A program made the position numbers and the translations under genes. The notes below the pieces were generated by a model. That model ran no database searches. It was not told the origin of the DNA and saw only the letters and a list, made by a program, of their open reading frames with translations. Below, in pieces: positions 1 to 6,362 of a DNA stretch of 6,783 nt; the stretch's first letter is position 1, and each line of letters opens with the position of its first letter. The DNA is taken from the NCBI GenBank assembly GCA_029287305.1, contig JARFRJ010000062.1, forward strand, positions 1 through 6,783, written 5' to 3'. This stretch comes from Hyphomonas sp. (lineage in GTDB: Bacteria; Pseudomonadota; Alphaproteobacteria; Caulobacterales; Hyphomonadaceae).

Positions 1-2213
1 CCATAGGTTCGAGGGGCCCCATAAACGCGATACCCCGTACCGAACACAAGTTGCTCGAACCCTTGTGTCACATACTCTTCATCAGCGAGATTTTTAACCC
101 AAAGGGAGGCTTCCCAGTCATGCTCGCCAAAAAGCGTAAATTGCGCATTGGTGACCGAGTATCCGTCTGATTGAAGGAGCGGATTGTTGAACACCGATAG
201 GAATGCCTCTGACTTATATCGCCAATCTAGGCCAATCCGGAACGAAAGCGCATTGGTCAACTTTCTTTCATAATTTGCGCCCAAAATGAGGTTAAGATCC
301 GAGGCATCAGGCAGCTCATTTCCTGCTGGGACCGTACCTGCGGTTGCTTCAAACTCACCAAGTTCTGTTGAGAGCAAGCCAATACCCGCATTTAGGTTCA
401 AGCCTTCAAGCGCCGGCGGGGCATAAATCAAAGATATGTCCGCGCCATAAACCTCTGCTTCTTCAACATTTCCAAGGCGTTGGACAGGGATGGACCCGAC
501 ATTGTCCTGAATAAAGCTCTGCACGTCGCTATAATCATAGTAAAAGACTGAAGCCTCATACCCAAAGCCAGAGGCAGGATATTGCCCTTTCGCACCGATT
601 TCATAGGCACGTAAAGTTTCAGGTTTATAAGGGACCAGTTGTGCGCTTGATGTCGCAACGCCTGTGAAGAAGCCGCCACTTTTATCGCTTTCAGAAACGC
701 TCGCATAAATGAGATGGCGGTCACTCGGTTTCCAGTTAAAGCCAAGTTTCCAGGACCAACTGGAATTACTGATCTCATCGTCGACGCTGGCAAGCGTTAT
801 CGGCCCCGTCCCGAGTGGCGTTAAGGTTAGGAAACTGCCGCCTGGTTCGGAAACATTGTCCTGTGTGAAGCCGAAATTTTCTCGGGTTTCATCTGTGTAT
901 CTCAACCCTGTGATGAGGCTGATCGTATCAGATAGGGTCCACTCGGCATTGGCAAATATCGCAGCTGATCTGGCTTTTTGGTCAGCAAATGTGAAAAATG
1001 ATGTGTTAAATATGTCCTGTAGGGAGCCATCATAAGTCGTCTCGACATTGTCGACACTATAAAAAGCACCGACCTGCCAGTCGACCATGTCCATTTCTCC
1101 CGACAGGCGTAATTCTTGCGAGACTTGGTTTACATCGTCAGTGGTCACAAAATCGGTAATGCGCATGGGCGTCGCATCGACATCAACAGAGTATTGGCGG
1201 CTAAAATTTATATAGCCTGTCACGGATGTGAGATCGGCAAATCCTAAATCCACATTTATACGCGAACTAAACATGACCTGATCGAAATCATAATCCGGAT
1301 CGGTCGAATAGGCGCCTGTATATGGATTGCCATCCGTGTCGGCATACCCAAAGAAATTTGAACATCCTGGACTTCCAGGACAGTCTGTTTCGGTTGCTGT
1401 GGGCAGCAGACCGAAGAATTCAGGACCACCGAGTTCAGAACGCCCCTTTTGGCCTTCAGCCTTCAACAATACGTTAATGTTCTCATTGGCATCCCAGGCC
1501 GCCTGTACTCGGCCAGACACAACATTCCGACGCCCGATATCGCGGCCGAGAGTCTCGTTCTGATAAAAGCCTTCGTCTTGGATAATGGCTTTGCCTGAGG
1601 CCCGTACCGCGAGTGTTTCTGTCACTGGAATATTTGCAAAACCCTCGACTTCGCGAGATTGGAAATTGCCGACACCGGCTGCAAGACGCCCCGAAAATCC
1701 ATCGAAGTTCGGTTTGGCAGAAATGATATTTAGGGCACCCGCCGTTGAGTTACGGCCATAAAGCGTTCCTTGTGGCCCTTTCAGCACTTCCATGCGTTCT
1801 AAATCGAACAGTTCACCGCTTAGTAAAGCGAGCGAGCTCAGAGCAATTTCATCGACATATACGCCAGTTGCAGGATTGTTCGTCGAACTGAAATCATTCA
1901 ACCCAATGCCGCGAATTGTTACAATTGGAATGAGCCCGGGCGTTAATTCCTTAACGCTTGCATTTGGCGTGAATTGAATCAAATCAGAGGCGGTATCGAG
2001 ACGCTTGGTTTTGATAAACTCTTGATCTGCGACTGAAATCGCAATGCCCACATCTTGAAGCGATTGTTCTCTTTTTTGGGCCGTCACGGTCACCGTTTTC
2101 ATGACAGCTGGCTCGTCATTGCCAGTCTCTTGAGTATATGCCGGCAAGGCGATGATGGCACCGAGCGCTGTTGACGCGAAGAGTGCACGCGAAACTTGTC
2201 TTCTTCTGATCAT
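1..2213 (-). CDS. TonB-dependent outer-membrane receptor (3' end cut by window edge)
   Basis: This is a ligand-gated outer-membrane transporter, energised by TonB-ExbBD, for an unknown substrate. My translation is open for 737 codons from the ATG at 2211-2213 to base 1. A basic N-terminus (MIRRRQ) and hydrophobic stretch up to about residue 25 form a signal peptide, probably cleaved near 27/28. The TonB-box-like segment KTVTVTAQKREQSLQDV starts at residue 39. The plug domain covers roughly 50-165 and contains GPQGTLYGRNSTAG at 146-159, a hallmark of the family. The rest is beta-barrel, with RYTDETREN-type strands and a late VKNLADEEY segment. The visible end, YGAPRTYG, is typical of the last strand, so probably only about ten residues are missing. 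Cysteines 278 and 284 (DCPGSPGC) may form a small disulfide loop outside the cell. A strong Shine-Dalgarno sequence fixes the start. The divergent double-TetR gene is the likely regulator. The family is certain; the substrate is not. Confidence 0.95.
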   Translation of the reverse strand, partial: MIRRRQVSRALFASTALGAIIALPAYTQETGNDEPAVMKTVTVTAQKREQSLQDVGIAISVADQEFIKTKRLDTASDLIQFTPNASVKELTPGLIPIVTIRGIGLNDFSSTNNPATGVYVDEIALSSLALLSGELFDLERMEVLKGPQGTLYGRNSTAGALNIISAKPNFDGFSGRLAAGVGNFQSREVEGFANIPVTETLAVRASGKAIIQDEGFYQNETLGRDIGRRNVVSGRVQAAWDANENINVLLKAEGQKGRSELGGPEFFGLLPTATETDCPGSPGCSNFFGYADTDGNPYTGAYSTDPDYDFDQVMFSSRINVDLGFADLTSVTGYINFSRQYSVDVDATPMRITDFVTTDDVNQVSQELRLSGEMDMVDWQVGAFYSVDNVETTYDGSLQDIFNTSFFTFADQKARSAAIFANAEWTLSDTISLITGLRYTDETRENFGFTQDNVSEPGGSFLTLTPLGTGPITLASVDDEISNSSWSWKLGFNWKPSDRHLIYASVSESDKSGGFFTGVATSSAQLVPYKPETLRAYEIGAKGQYPASGFGYEASVFYYDYSDVQSFIQDNVGSIPVQRLGNVEEAEVYGADISLIYAPPALEGLNLNAGIGLLSTELGEFEATAGTVPAGNELPDASDLNLILGANYERKLTNALSFRIGLDWRYKSEAFLSVFNNPLLQSDGYSVTNAQFTLFGEHDWEASLWVKNLADEEYVTQGFEQLVFGTGYRVYGAPRTY

Positions 2214-2218
2214 TTTTT

Positions 2219-2224
2219 CCTCCT
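2219..2224 (-). promoter_or_regulatory. Strong Shine-Dalgarno site of the TonB-dependent receptor
   Basis: On the minus strand AGGAGG lies five adenines before the ATG at 2213. It is a near-perfect anti-16S match at normal spacing. It settles the start codon and suggests efficient translation once the gene is transcribed. None of the other starts in the window has a ribosome site this strong. Confidence 0.85.
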
Positions 2225-2242
2225 ATCTCAACTTTTAGACAT

Positions 2243-2260
2243 TTGAGTATGTTTACTTAA
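2243..2260. promoter_or_regulatory. Imperfect palindrome, candidate operator between receptor and TetR gene
   Basis: TTGAGTATGTTTACTTAA reads TTnAGTA-N4-TACTnAA, so 12 of 18 positions are symmetrical. It sits 30 bp upstream of the receptor ATG. Size and symmetry fit a TetR-family operator, which usually spans 15-20 bp and lies in the divergent gap beside the regulator gene. Binding is an inference; in an AT-rich gap a short palindrome can arise by chance. Confidence 0.4.
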
Positions 2261-2289
2261 CAGCACACCCGTTTTGACTTGGCAAGAAA

Positions 2290-2318
2290 ATTCGACAATT
2301 AGGTATGTCTAGGGTCAA
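2290..2318 (-). promoter_or_regulatory. Candidate sigma-70-type promoter for the receptor
   Basis: Reading leftward, TTGACC (2318-2313) is followed after 17 bases by TCGAAT (2295-2290), which matches the TATAAT consensus at 4 of 6 positions. Transcription would begin near 2283 and leave a leader of about 70 bases containing the palindrome at 2243-2260. A competing reading is TTGCCA (2285-2280) with TGTTAA (2262-2257), also 17 bases apart, whose -10 would overlap that palindrome. Neither is strong; this is inference from motif matching. Confidence 0.3.
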
Positions 2319-2353
2319 GTCTGACAAAATCATTGTGAAGTTCGTCAATCTGG
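2291..2353. repeat. Spaced direct repeat TTCGnCAATnnGG in the divergent gap
   Basis: TTCGACAATTAGG at 2291-2303 recurs as TTCGTCAATCTGG at 2341-2353, with 10 of 13 bases identical. The copies are 50 bp apart, close to five helical turns, so they would face the same side of the DNA. They could be half-sites for the regulator or mere chance; no consensus is known to me. Confidence 0.25.
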
Positions 2354-2366
2354 ATTACCAGAGCGT

Positions 2367-3611
2367 GTGACCTTAGAATTCAGCCAATCCATGCCCGACA
2401 GAACTAAGCGCCAGCGGACCGAAGACGCCGTCTGCGAGGCAGGAGCGAGGGAAATGAACCGCGTTGGACCGGGAGCTGTGAGGCTGGGCGTGATCGCAAG
2501 CTCGCTCAATATATCCCGGAACTCTCTTTACTATTATGTCAAAGACCGCCGTGATCTGGTCCAAAAATGCTATTTGAGAACCTGCGATTTCATTGACGAT
2601 ATCCTCGCTTCAGAGGCTCGGTCTTCAGATGGTTTTGAAACGAAAATCAGAAATATGTTTCGTGCGCTGATGAGCGAAAATGCCTGCAAGTTCGTGATCA
2701 TAAGTGACATGGCCCTGCTCGAAGCGAGCGCGCGTAAATTGGTCGCCAACCGGCTCGATCATCAAATTTCAAAAATTGCCTCGCTTATTTCAGATGCGCA
2801 AGGGGAGGGCACTCTCAGAGATGTTGATCCCACCATTGCCGCACATATGATTATGGGAATGACCGAATGGGCACGCACTTGGAATGCCTGGACCTCTCCA
2901 GATTTAAGCCTCCAGCAAAGACGTAATGAAATGAGTGCGATTGCGCTTTCTGAAATTGTCTTGCGGGGGATCGCAGCATCCCCAGAGGAAAGTTTTGTCT
3001 GTAAACTCAAATTCGATGATCTTAACCGCAGCTCATACAATCTATTCGATCGGGCGGATGCGAATACCCAAAGACGCCAAATTCTGATCGGGGCGGCATC
3101 CCGTCTGTTCAATGAGCGGGGCATTGAATCGGTGTCAGGCGATGATATTGCTGCAGAAGTGGGGGTGACAAAAGGCGCAATATATCACCATTTTCGAGAC
3201 AAACATGCCCTCGTATTGGCTTGCTATGAGCGCGCTTTTGACTTGTATCAACTCATCAATGATGCCGCGAGCGCAACGCAAGACGATCCTTTGCGAAAGA
3301 TGCTCACCGTATTCCACCTAAATTGCCAAGCCCAGGCCGTTGAGACCCCTCCGCTCGTTATGCAGCCGGGTTTGCAATCTTTGCCTGAGATCACTTTGGT
3401 GCGCGCCCGAAAACTGGCTGTGCAAATGCGGTCGATACATGCTGACGGTGTGGCAACGGGGTCTTTACGTCACTCCGACCCAGCGCTTGTCGAAATCACC
3501 GCCGGTGCGTTTTTTCGGTTGCTGAAATGGAGGGATCGACGGCCAGAGTTGAGCGATGAACGGATCGCAGATGAGATGACCAGTGTCTTCCTGAGAGGAA
3601 TGATGGCTTAG
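2367..3611 (+). CDS. Tandem TetR/AcrR-type transcriptional regulator with two DNA-binding domains
   Basis: This is a cytoplasmic DNA-binding regulator, 414 residues long, about twice the usual 190-220 of TetR proteins. The first helix-turn-helix domain spans about residues 13-80 and ends with ISRNSLYYYVKDRRDLV. The second spans about 233-296 with VTKGAIYHHFRDKHALV. Both keep the aromatic pattern of the TetR recognition helix. Each is followed by a helical region (about 81-225 and 297-414) resembling a ligand-binding or dimerisation domain, including an MTEWARTWNAW stretch at 165-175. The arrangement is therefore two TetR units fused end to end. The start is uncertain: GTG at 2367 gives the longest frame, whereas ATG at 2391 removes eight residues and loses no domain; neither has a clear ribosome site. 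The gene is divergent from the TonB-dependent receptor, its likely target. Repressor or activator sense and ligand are unknown. Confidence 0.92.
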   Translation: MTLEFSQSMPDRTKRQRTEDAVCEAGAREMNRVGPGAVRLGVIASSLNISRNSLYYYVKDRRDLVQKCYLRTCDFIDDILASEARSSDGFETKIRNMFRALMSENACKFVIISDMALLEASARKLVANRLDHQISKIASLISDAQGEGTLRDVDPTIAAHMIMGMTEWARTWNAWTSPDLSLQQRRNEMSAIALSEIVLRGIAASPEESFVCKLKFDDLNRSSYNLFDRADANTQRRQILIGAASRLFNERGIESVSGDDIAAEVGVTKGAIYHHFRDKHALVLACYERAFDLYQLINDAASATQDDPLRKMLTVFHLNCQAQAVETPPLVMQPGLQSLPEITLVRARKLAVQMRSIHADGVATGSLRHSDPALVEITAGAFFRLLKWRDRRPELSDERIADEMTSVFLRGMMA

Positions 3612-3678
3612 CTCGGACACGCTTTAGCCGTTTCCCAAAACGAGTTCAGTTAAACCGCTAGGCGCGAGGCGGGTTGCT

Positions 3679-3726
3679 TGAGCGGCTAATTTTGGACCCC
3701 ATATTTGGGGCATCTTAAGCCGCTCA
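3679..3726. repeat. Nested inverted repeat in the convergent gap
   Basis: TGAGCGGCT (3679-3687) pairs perfectly with AGCCGCTCA (3718-3726). Inside the 30-base interval, CCCCA (3697-3701) pairs with TGGGG (3706-3710) around a 4-base loop. The outer 9-bp and inner 5-bp arms could form one long interrupted hairpin in RNA from either strand. There is no T-run on either side, so it is not a standard intrinsic terminator. It may still help end or protect the convergent transcripts; that is inference. Confidence 0.45.
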
Positions 3727-3830
3727 TTGATCCATTTGCGACAGACACTAAGGGCCTCATTCGGGTGCCCATCTGCTTTTACCGTCGCCTAAGCGTCTAC
3801 ATCTGGCCATGCCCCGCCGCTAGGCAGTTT

Positions 3831-3852
3831 CCCACCTGTCGTCAGGGATGGG
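3831..3852 (-). terminator. Hairpin directly after the BON gene stop, possible terminator
   Basis: In leftward RNA, CCCA-(TC)-CCTG pairs with CAGG-TGGG around the loop ACGA: an 8-bp stem with a 2-base bulge, beginning 2 bases after the stop codon at 3855-3857. The position suits transcript ending or 3'-end protection of the stress operon. It is followed by AAACTGCC rather than a U-tract, so factor-independent termination is doubtful. Confidence 0.35.
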
Positions 3853-3854
3853 GG

Positions 3855-4505
3855 TCAAATTCCGATCCGGATGTGATCCACCACATTTTTGACACCAGGA
3901 GCTGCCCAAGCCGCTTGGCGCGCGACATCGCGGTCGTGCCAAGCATCAACTTTACCTTCGAGGGTGACTTGTCCGTCTAGAACTTTCACTTCGATGGCTT
4001 TCGCTTCGAGTTCGGCGCTGCGTGTCAGAGCCTTTTCGATGCGTTGCTTTATGTCGCCCGGGGTTGCGTGCGGTTTAACATTGATCAGGTTTGTCACCCC
4101 CCGCACCCCCGATAGCGCCGCAATATGGTCGCGGGCACGTTTGGCTTGGTAACGCCAGTCAACCTGACCAGAGAGTGTTACATAGCCATTCTCAACTTTG
4201 GTTTTCACCTTGCCTTTGGGAATAGAACTATCCCAATCAATGACATTTGCCGCCCGGATCGCAATTTCGTCATCAGATGACCAAGCATGCTCGGCAAACC
4301 TGACTTCTAGGTCTTCTGCAATAGCGCGGACGCCTTTAACCCGTTGGGCTGCGCGTTCAGCTGCCAGCTTTTGCGCGTAGCTATTTACATATCCCATAAG
4401 CGTCACGACGCCTTCTTTTACACCAACTCCGATATTGGCGGCATCAAGACTTGGCTCCCATGCCAGTTCTTCATCCACTAAACTTTTTAGATTAAGATCA
4501 TCCAT
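3855..4505 (-). CDS. Triple BON-domain stress-associated protein
   Basis: The 216-residue product consists almost entirely of three BON modules at about residues 4-70, 78-146 and 149-215. Each shows the module's pattern: a helix, a short strand with a conserved Gly (GVVTLMGYV, GYVTLSGQV, GQVTLEGKV), a second helix rich in Arg/Ala, and a closing GV+xVxxxI strand. BON domains are thought to bind phospholipid or other surfaces; the well-known OsmY is periplasmic and osmotically induced. This protein has no signal peptide or membrane helix, so it is probably cytoplasmic or membrane-peripheral. The ATG at 4505 is preceded by GAAGG about ten bases upstream. It lies 82 bp downstream of hsp20 on the same strand and is probably cotranscribed with it. 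The exact role is unknown. Confidence 0.9.
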   Translation of the reverse strand: MDDLNLKSLVDEELAWEPSLDAANIGVGVKEGVVTLMGYVNSYAQKLAAERAAQRVKGVRAIAEDLEVRFAEHAWSSDDEIAIRAANVIDWDSSIPKGKVKTKVENGYVTLSGQVDWRYQAKRARDHIAALSGVRGVTNLINVKPHATPGDIKQRIEKALTRSAELEAKAIEVKVLDGQVTLEGKVDAWHDRDVARQAAWAAPGVKNVVDHIRIGI

Positions 4506-4587
4506 CTCATATTACCTTCTTTTTGTAGCCGCATCACCTCGGCAATGCCTAGAGTAGTTAAAACGAAAAAAGCGGGGTTGATTCAAA

Positions 4588-5082
4588 TCATGACGCAGAG
4601 ATTTCGATTTTCCGCCCATCTGATTTCGCCTTGGCAGATTTTGGAAGCTGTATCCTTAAAACACCCTTTTTCAGCTTGGCATTAATCTTATCGGCGTCAA
4701 CCTCACATGGCAGAGCGATACGGCGTCTGAATGCGCCATAAGAGCGCTCTATACGATGAAAATCGGCCTCTTTCTCTTCGGCTTCCTCTTCGCGGTGGCC
4801 GCTAATATCAAGGGCACCATCAATGAGGGATATGTCAATATTCTCCTGGTCAATGCCCGGCACGTCCAGAACGACATTGACGGCATTTTTAGTCTCGCTC
4901 ATATCGAGGCTGGTCGACATTTTGAACGCGCCATCTGAGTTCTTGTCCCGGGTCATCGGGGCAAAATAATTGCTGAAAACATCGTCTATCTCATCGCGCA
5001 AGGATGAGAAAAAATGCGGACGATTGAACCATCCTTGATGACGGCGTACGGGCATGTTTGATTGAGAGGTTGGGTCTATCAT
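4588..5082 (-). CDS. Small heat-shock protein, Hsp20/alpha-crystallin family
   Basis: This is an ATP-independent holdase that binds unfolding proteins in the cytoplasm and passes them to DnaK/ClpB for refolding. The product has 164 residues, a normal length. A variable N-terminal arm (1-54, with WFNRPHFFSSLRDEIDDVF) precedes the alpha-crystallin domain at about 55-150. That domain shows VVLDVPGIDQENIDISL (70-86), the acidic loop EEEAEEKEADFHRIERSYGAF, and the family signature KKGVLRIQLPK (138-148). The C-terminal IEI (159-161) fits the I-x-I motif that docks subunits into oligomers. The ATG at 5082 has AAGGA eight bases upstream. The gene lies between the M50 protease and BON genes, consistent with a stress operon. 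The acidic loop and arm place it nearer the general Hsp20 class than IbpA/IbpB; no symbol is assigned. Confidence 0.95.
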   Translation of the reverse strand: MIDPTSQSNMPVRRHQGWFNRPHFFSSLRDEIDDVFSNYFAPMTRDKNSDGAFKMSTSLDMSETKNAVNVVLDVPGIDQENIDISLIDGALDISGHREEEAEEKEADFHRIERSYGAFRRRIALPCEVDADKINAKLKKGVLRIQLPKSAKAKSDGRKIEISAS

Positions 5083-5090
5083 AATACTGT

Positions 5091-5095
5091 TCCTT
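5091..5095 (-). promoter_or_regulatory. Shine-Dalgarno site of hsp20, possibly occluded by a weak hairpin
   Basis: AAGGA (minus strand) lies eight bases before the hsp20 ATG. The overlapping GGAA (5090-5093) can pair with UUCC (5108-5111), part of a U-rich run 14 bases upstream. Such a weak helix over a ribosome site resembles a simple RNA thermometer, but four base pairs may be chance. The site itself is secure; the thermometer is only a suggestion. Confidence 0.5.
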
Positions 5096-5165
5096 ATTTG
5101 ATGCTTGGGAAAAACTGGTCGTGACTGACCTTACCGAATAGGCGGTGACGACGAATTGATAATGC

Positions 5166-6311
5166 TCAAACCGATCGCGCTTCAAGCGCCGCGTCTGGTT
5201 CCAGTGCTAATCGAATGGCGAGATGATCGAGCAGGTCTTTCAAGACCAATACGCCGACAAGATGGCCTTTATCGATGACGAGGAGCCTTGTTCTCTGCCC
5301 GATAATCATTTGCCTCAGCGCATCATGGGCAGGGACTAAAGGAGACGTACACAGATCAGGCGATAGCGGCGTCATCGTCTTTTGAACCTGCTGCACAATC
5401 CAGTCTTTTTGCTTTATCGATTTTAGATGTGCAAGACCGATTATGCCAATGGGTTGACCGTCACGGAGGACGGGAAACACATCATGCCCATAAGTGTATA
5501 AATAATTGTCGACGAAATCGCGCAGGCTAAGATCGCCAGGAACCGTATCGACATTTACGGTCATGAATTGGTTGACGGTTTGGCCTTTAAGCGCCGTCAT
5601 TATACGCAGGCGCTCATACTCGCCAGCGGCAGCAGCGCGGACAAAGCCCCCAATCAAAATCCACCAAAGCCCGCCGATAAAGTTACCTGTCAGAATAGCA
5701 AGAAAGCCAAGTCCCATAAACAATAATCCGAACAGTTTCCCCGTTTGTGAGGCATATAGGGTGGCGCGGTTTTTGTTCCCGGTAACCCCCCAGATGATAG
5801 CGCGAAAGGCACGCCCGCCATCCATCGGGAAGGCCGGCATCAGATTGAATATGGCCAGGACCAGATTGAGCAAAGCAAGGTAGCGGGCTGTGTCAGCGAT
5901 CGTTGAGGGCACGATTGTTAAAAAGGATAAAGCATACAGGCCACAAGCCAATATGAGGCTCATAGCGGGCCCGGCCAAAGCGATCATGAATTCACCGATT
6001 GGGGATTTGGGCTCCTTGTCGAGGGCGGCCACACCGCCAAACATAAACAGGGTGATACTGGACACAGGGCTGCCAAACCGCGCCGCGACCAAAGCGTGCG
6101 CAAGTTCGTGGGCAATGATCGATACGGCAAGGCCGAAAACAGTGATCGCGGCCATCACCCAATAGGTCGTCGTCGCGAGGCCGGAATAGATGTCTGGGAA
6201 CACACCTTGCGCCAATGACCAGGCGATCAAAGCGGCAATAACCGCCCAGCCCGGATTAATCCGAATTTCGATCCCGAATAATTGGAATAATCGGAAACTA
6301 TGGCTGAGCAT
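5166..6311 (-). CDS. Site-2-type intramembrane zinc metalloprotease (peptidase M50) with CBS domains
   Basis: This polytopic inner-membrane protease of 381 residues cuts membrane-spanning substrates within the bilayer. Zinc ligands are visible: HELAH at 68-72 (His68, His72, catalytic Glu69) and NLMPAFPMDGG at 156-166, with Asp164 as third ligand. About six hydrophobic segments lie near 21-38, 52-75, 108-132, 141-160, 192-208 and 211-225. The C-terminal cytoplasmic part has two CBS modules (about 248-300 and 312-368, with VLVLKDLLDHLA at the end), which in this subfamily may sense adenine nucleotides. The N-terminus, SFRLFQLFGIEIRINPGW, is typical of the family and supports the ATG at 6311, although no ribosome site precedes it. 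It lies 83 bp upstream of hsp20 on the same strand. The substrate is unknown; an anti-sigma factor or damaged membrane proteins are possible by analogy. Confidence 0.95.
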   Translation of the reverse strand: MLSHSFRLFQLFGIEIRINPGWAVIAALIAWSLAQGVFPDIYSGLATTTYWVMAAITVFGLAVSIIAHELAHALVAARFGSPVSSITLFMFGGVAALDKEPKSPIGEFMIALAGPAMSLILACGLYALSFLTIVPSTIADTARYLALLNLVLAIFNLMPAFPMDGGRAFRAIIWGVTGNKNRATLYASQTGKLFGLLFMGLGFLAILTGNFIGGLWWILIGGFVRAAAAGEYERLRIMTALKGQTVNQFMTVNVDTVPGDLSLRDFVDNYLYTYGHDVFPVLRDGQPIGIIGLAHLKSIKQKDWIVQQVQKTMTPLSPDLCTSPLVPAHDALRQMIIGQRTRLLVIDKGHLVGVLVLKDLLDHLAIRLALEPDAALEARSV

Positions 6312-6331
6312 TATCGGCTCGATCTATCCAT
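6311..6331 (-). other. Six-codon mini-frame overlapping the M50 start codon
   Basis: An ATG at 6329-6331 opens a frame MDRSSR ending in TAA at 6311-6313. The stop shares an A with the protease ATG, in the arrangement TAATG. Because the protease lacks a Shine-Dalgarno site, ribosomes ending here could restart on it. The mini-frame has no ribosome site of its own either, so this may well be coincidence. Confidence 0.2.
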
Positions 6332-6362
6332 CGCGCGCGCTTATGCGGACAGTTGTGTCTGA

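Larger units (their letters stand above)
3612..3854. other. Convergent intergenic region without a recognised gene
   Basis: These 243 bases separate the rightward regulator from the leftward BON gene. An open frame crosses the right part on the plus strand (3705-3980), but its protein is unlike any family known to me and it runs into the antisense of the BON gene, so it was not called. The gap holds two stem-loops, listed separately, and a weak 5-bp hairpin (CGTTT at 3629-3633 with AAACG at 3638-3642) 18 bases after the regulator stop. CCGCTAGGC occurs twice (3655-3663 and 3817-3825), which may be chance. Confidence 0.6.

Noticed and set aside
428..793. Leftward open frame of 121 codons inside the receptor gene
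   Set aside because: It overlaps the receptor in another frame, while the receptor frame carries clear family motifs throughout. Its own translation has no recognisable domain.
709..1977. Three rightward open frames antisense to the receptor (709-1035, 1327-1563, 1792-1977)
   Set aside because: They are antisense shadows of a well-supported gene, with no ribosome sites or family features.
2373..3525. Open frames on both strands within the tandem TetR gene
   Set aside because: The 414-residue frame has two TetR domains and accounts for the region; the others look like composition artefacts.
3655..3825. CCGCTAGGC repeated in the convergent gap, considered as an att or insertion-element scar
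   Set aside because: It is only nine bases, with no transposase, integrase or terminal inverted repeats between the copies; chance is sufficient.
3705..3980. Rightward frame of 91 codons starting in the convergent gap
   Set aside because: Its second half is antisense to the BON gene. The translation has many Pro, Arg and Cys residues and no recognisable pattern, and no ribosome site precedes it.
3889..4380. Rightward frames antisense to the BON gene
   Set aside because: The leftward frame has three clear BON repeats, so these are shadows.
5117..5130. Hairpin GGTC/GACC followed by a T-run between the M50 and hsp20 genes, considered as a terminator
   Set aside because: The stem is only four base pairs with a six-base loop, too weak for an intrinsic terminator, and the T-run is better explained as leader sequence of hsp20.
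5125..5165. Heat-shock sigma promoter upstream of hsp20 (TTGAGC and CCTATT)
   Set aside because: The two elements are 21 bases apart, too far for a sigma-32-type promoter, and the match to CTTGAA is poor.
5506..6165. Long rightward frames antisense to the M50 protease
   Set aside because: They are rich in Arg, Ala, Pro and Ile, as expected for the complement of a hydrophobic membrane protein, and have no domain.
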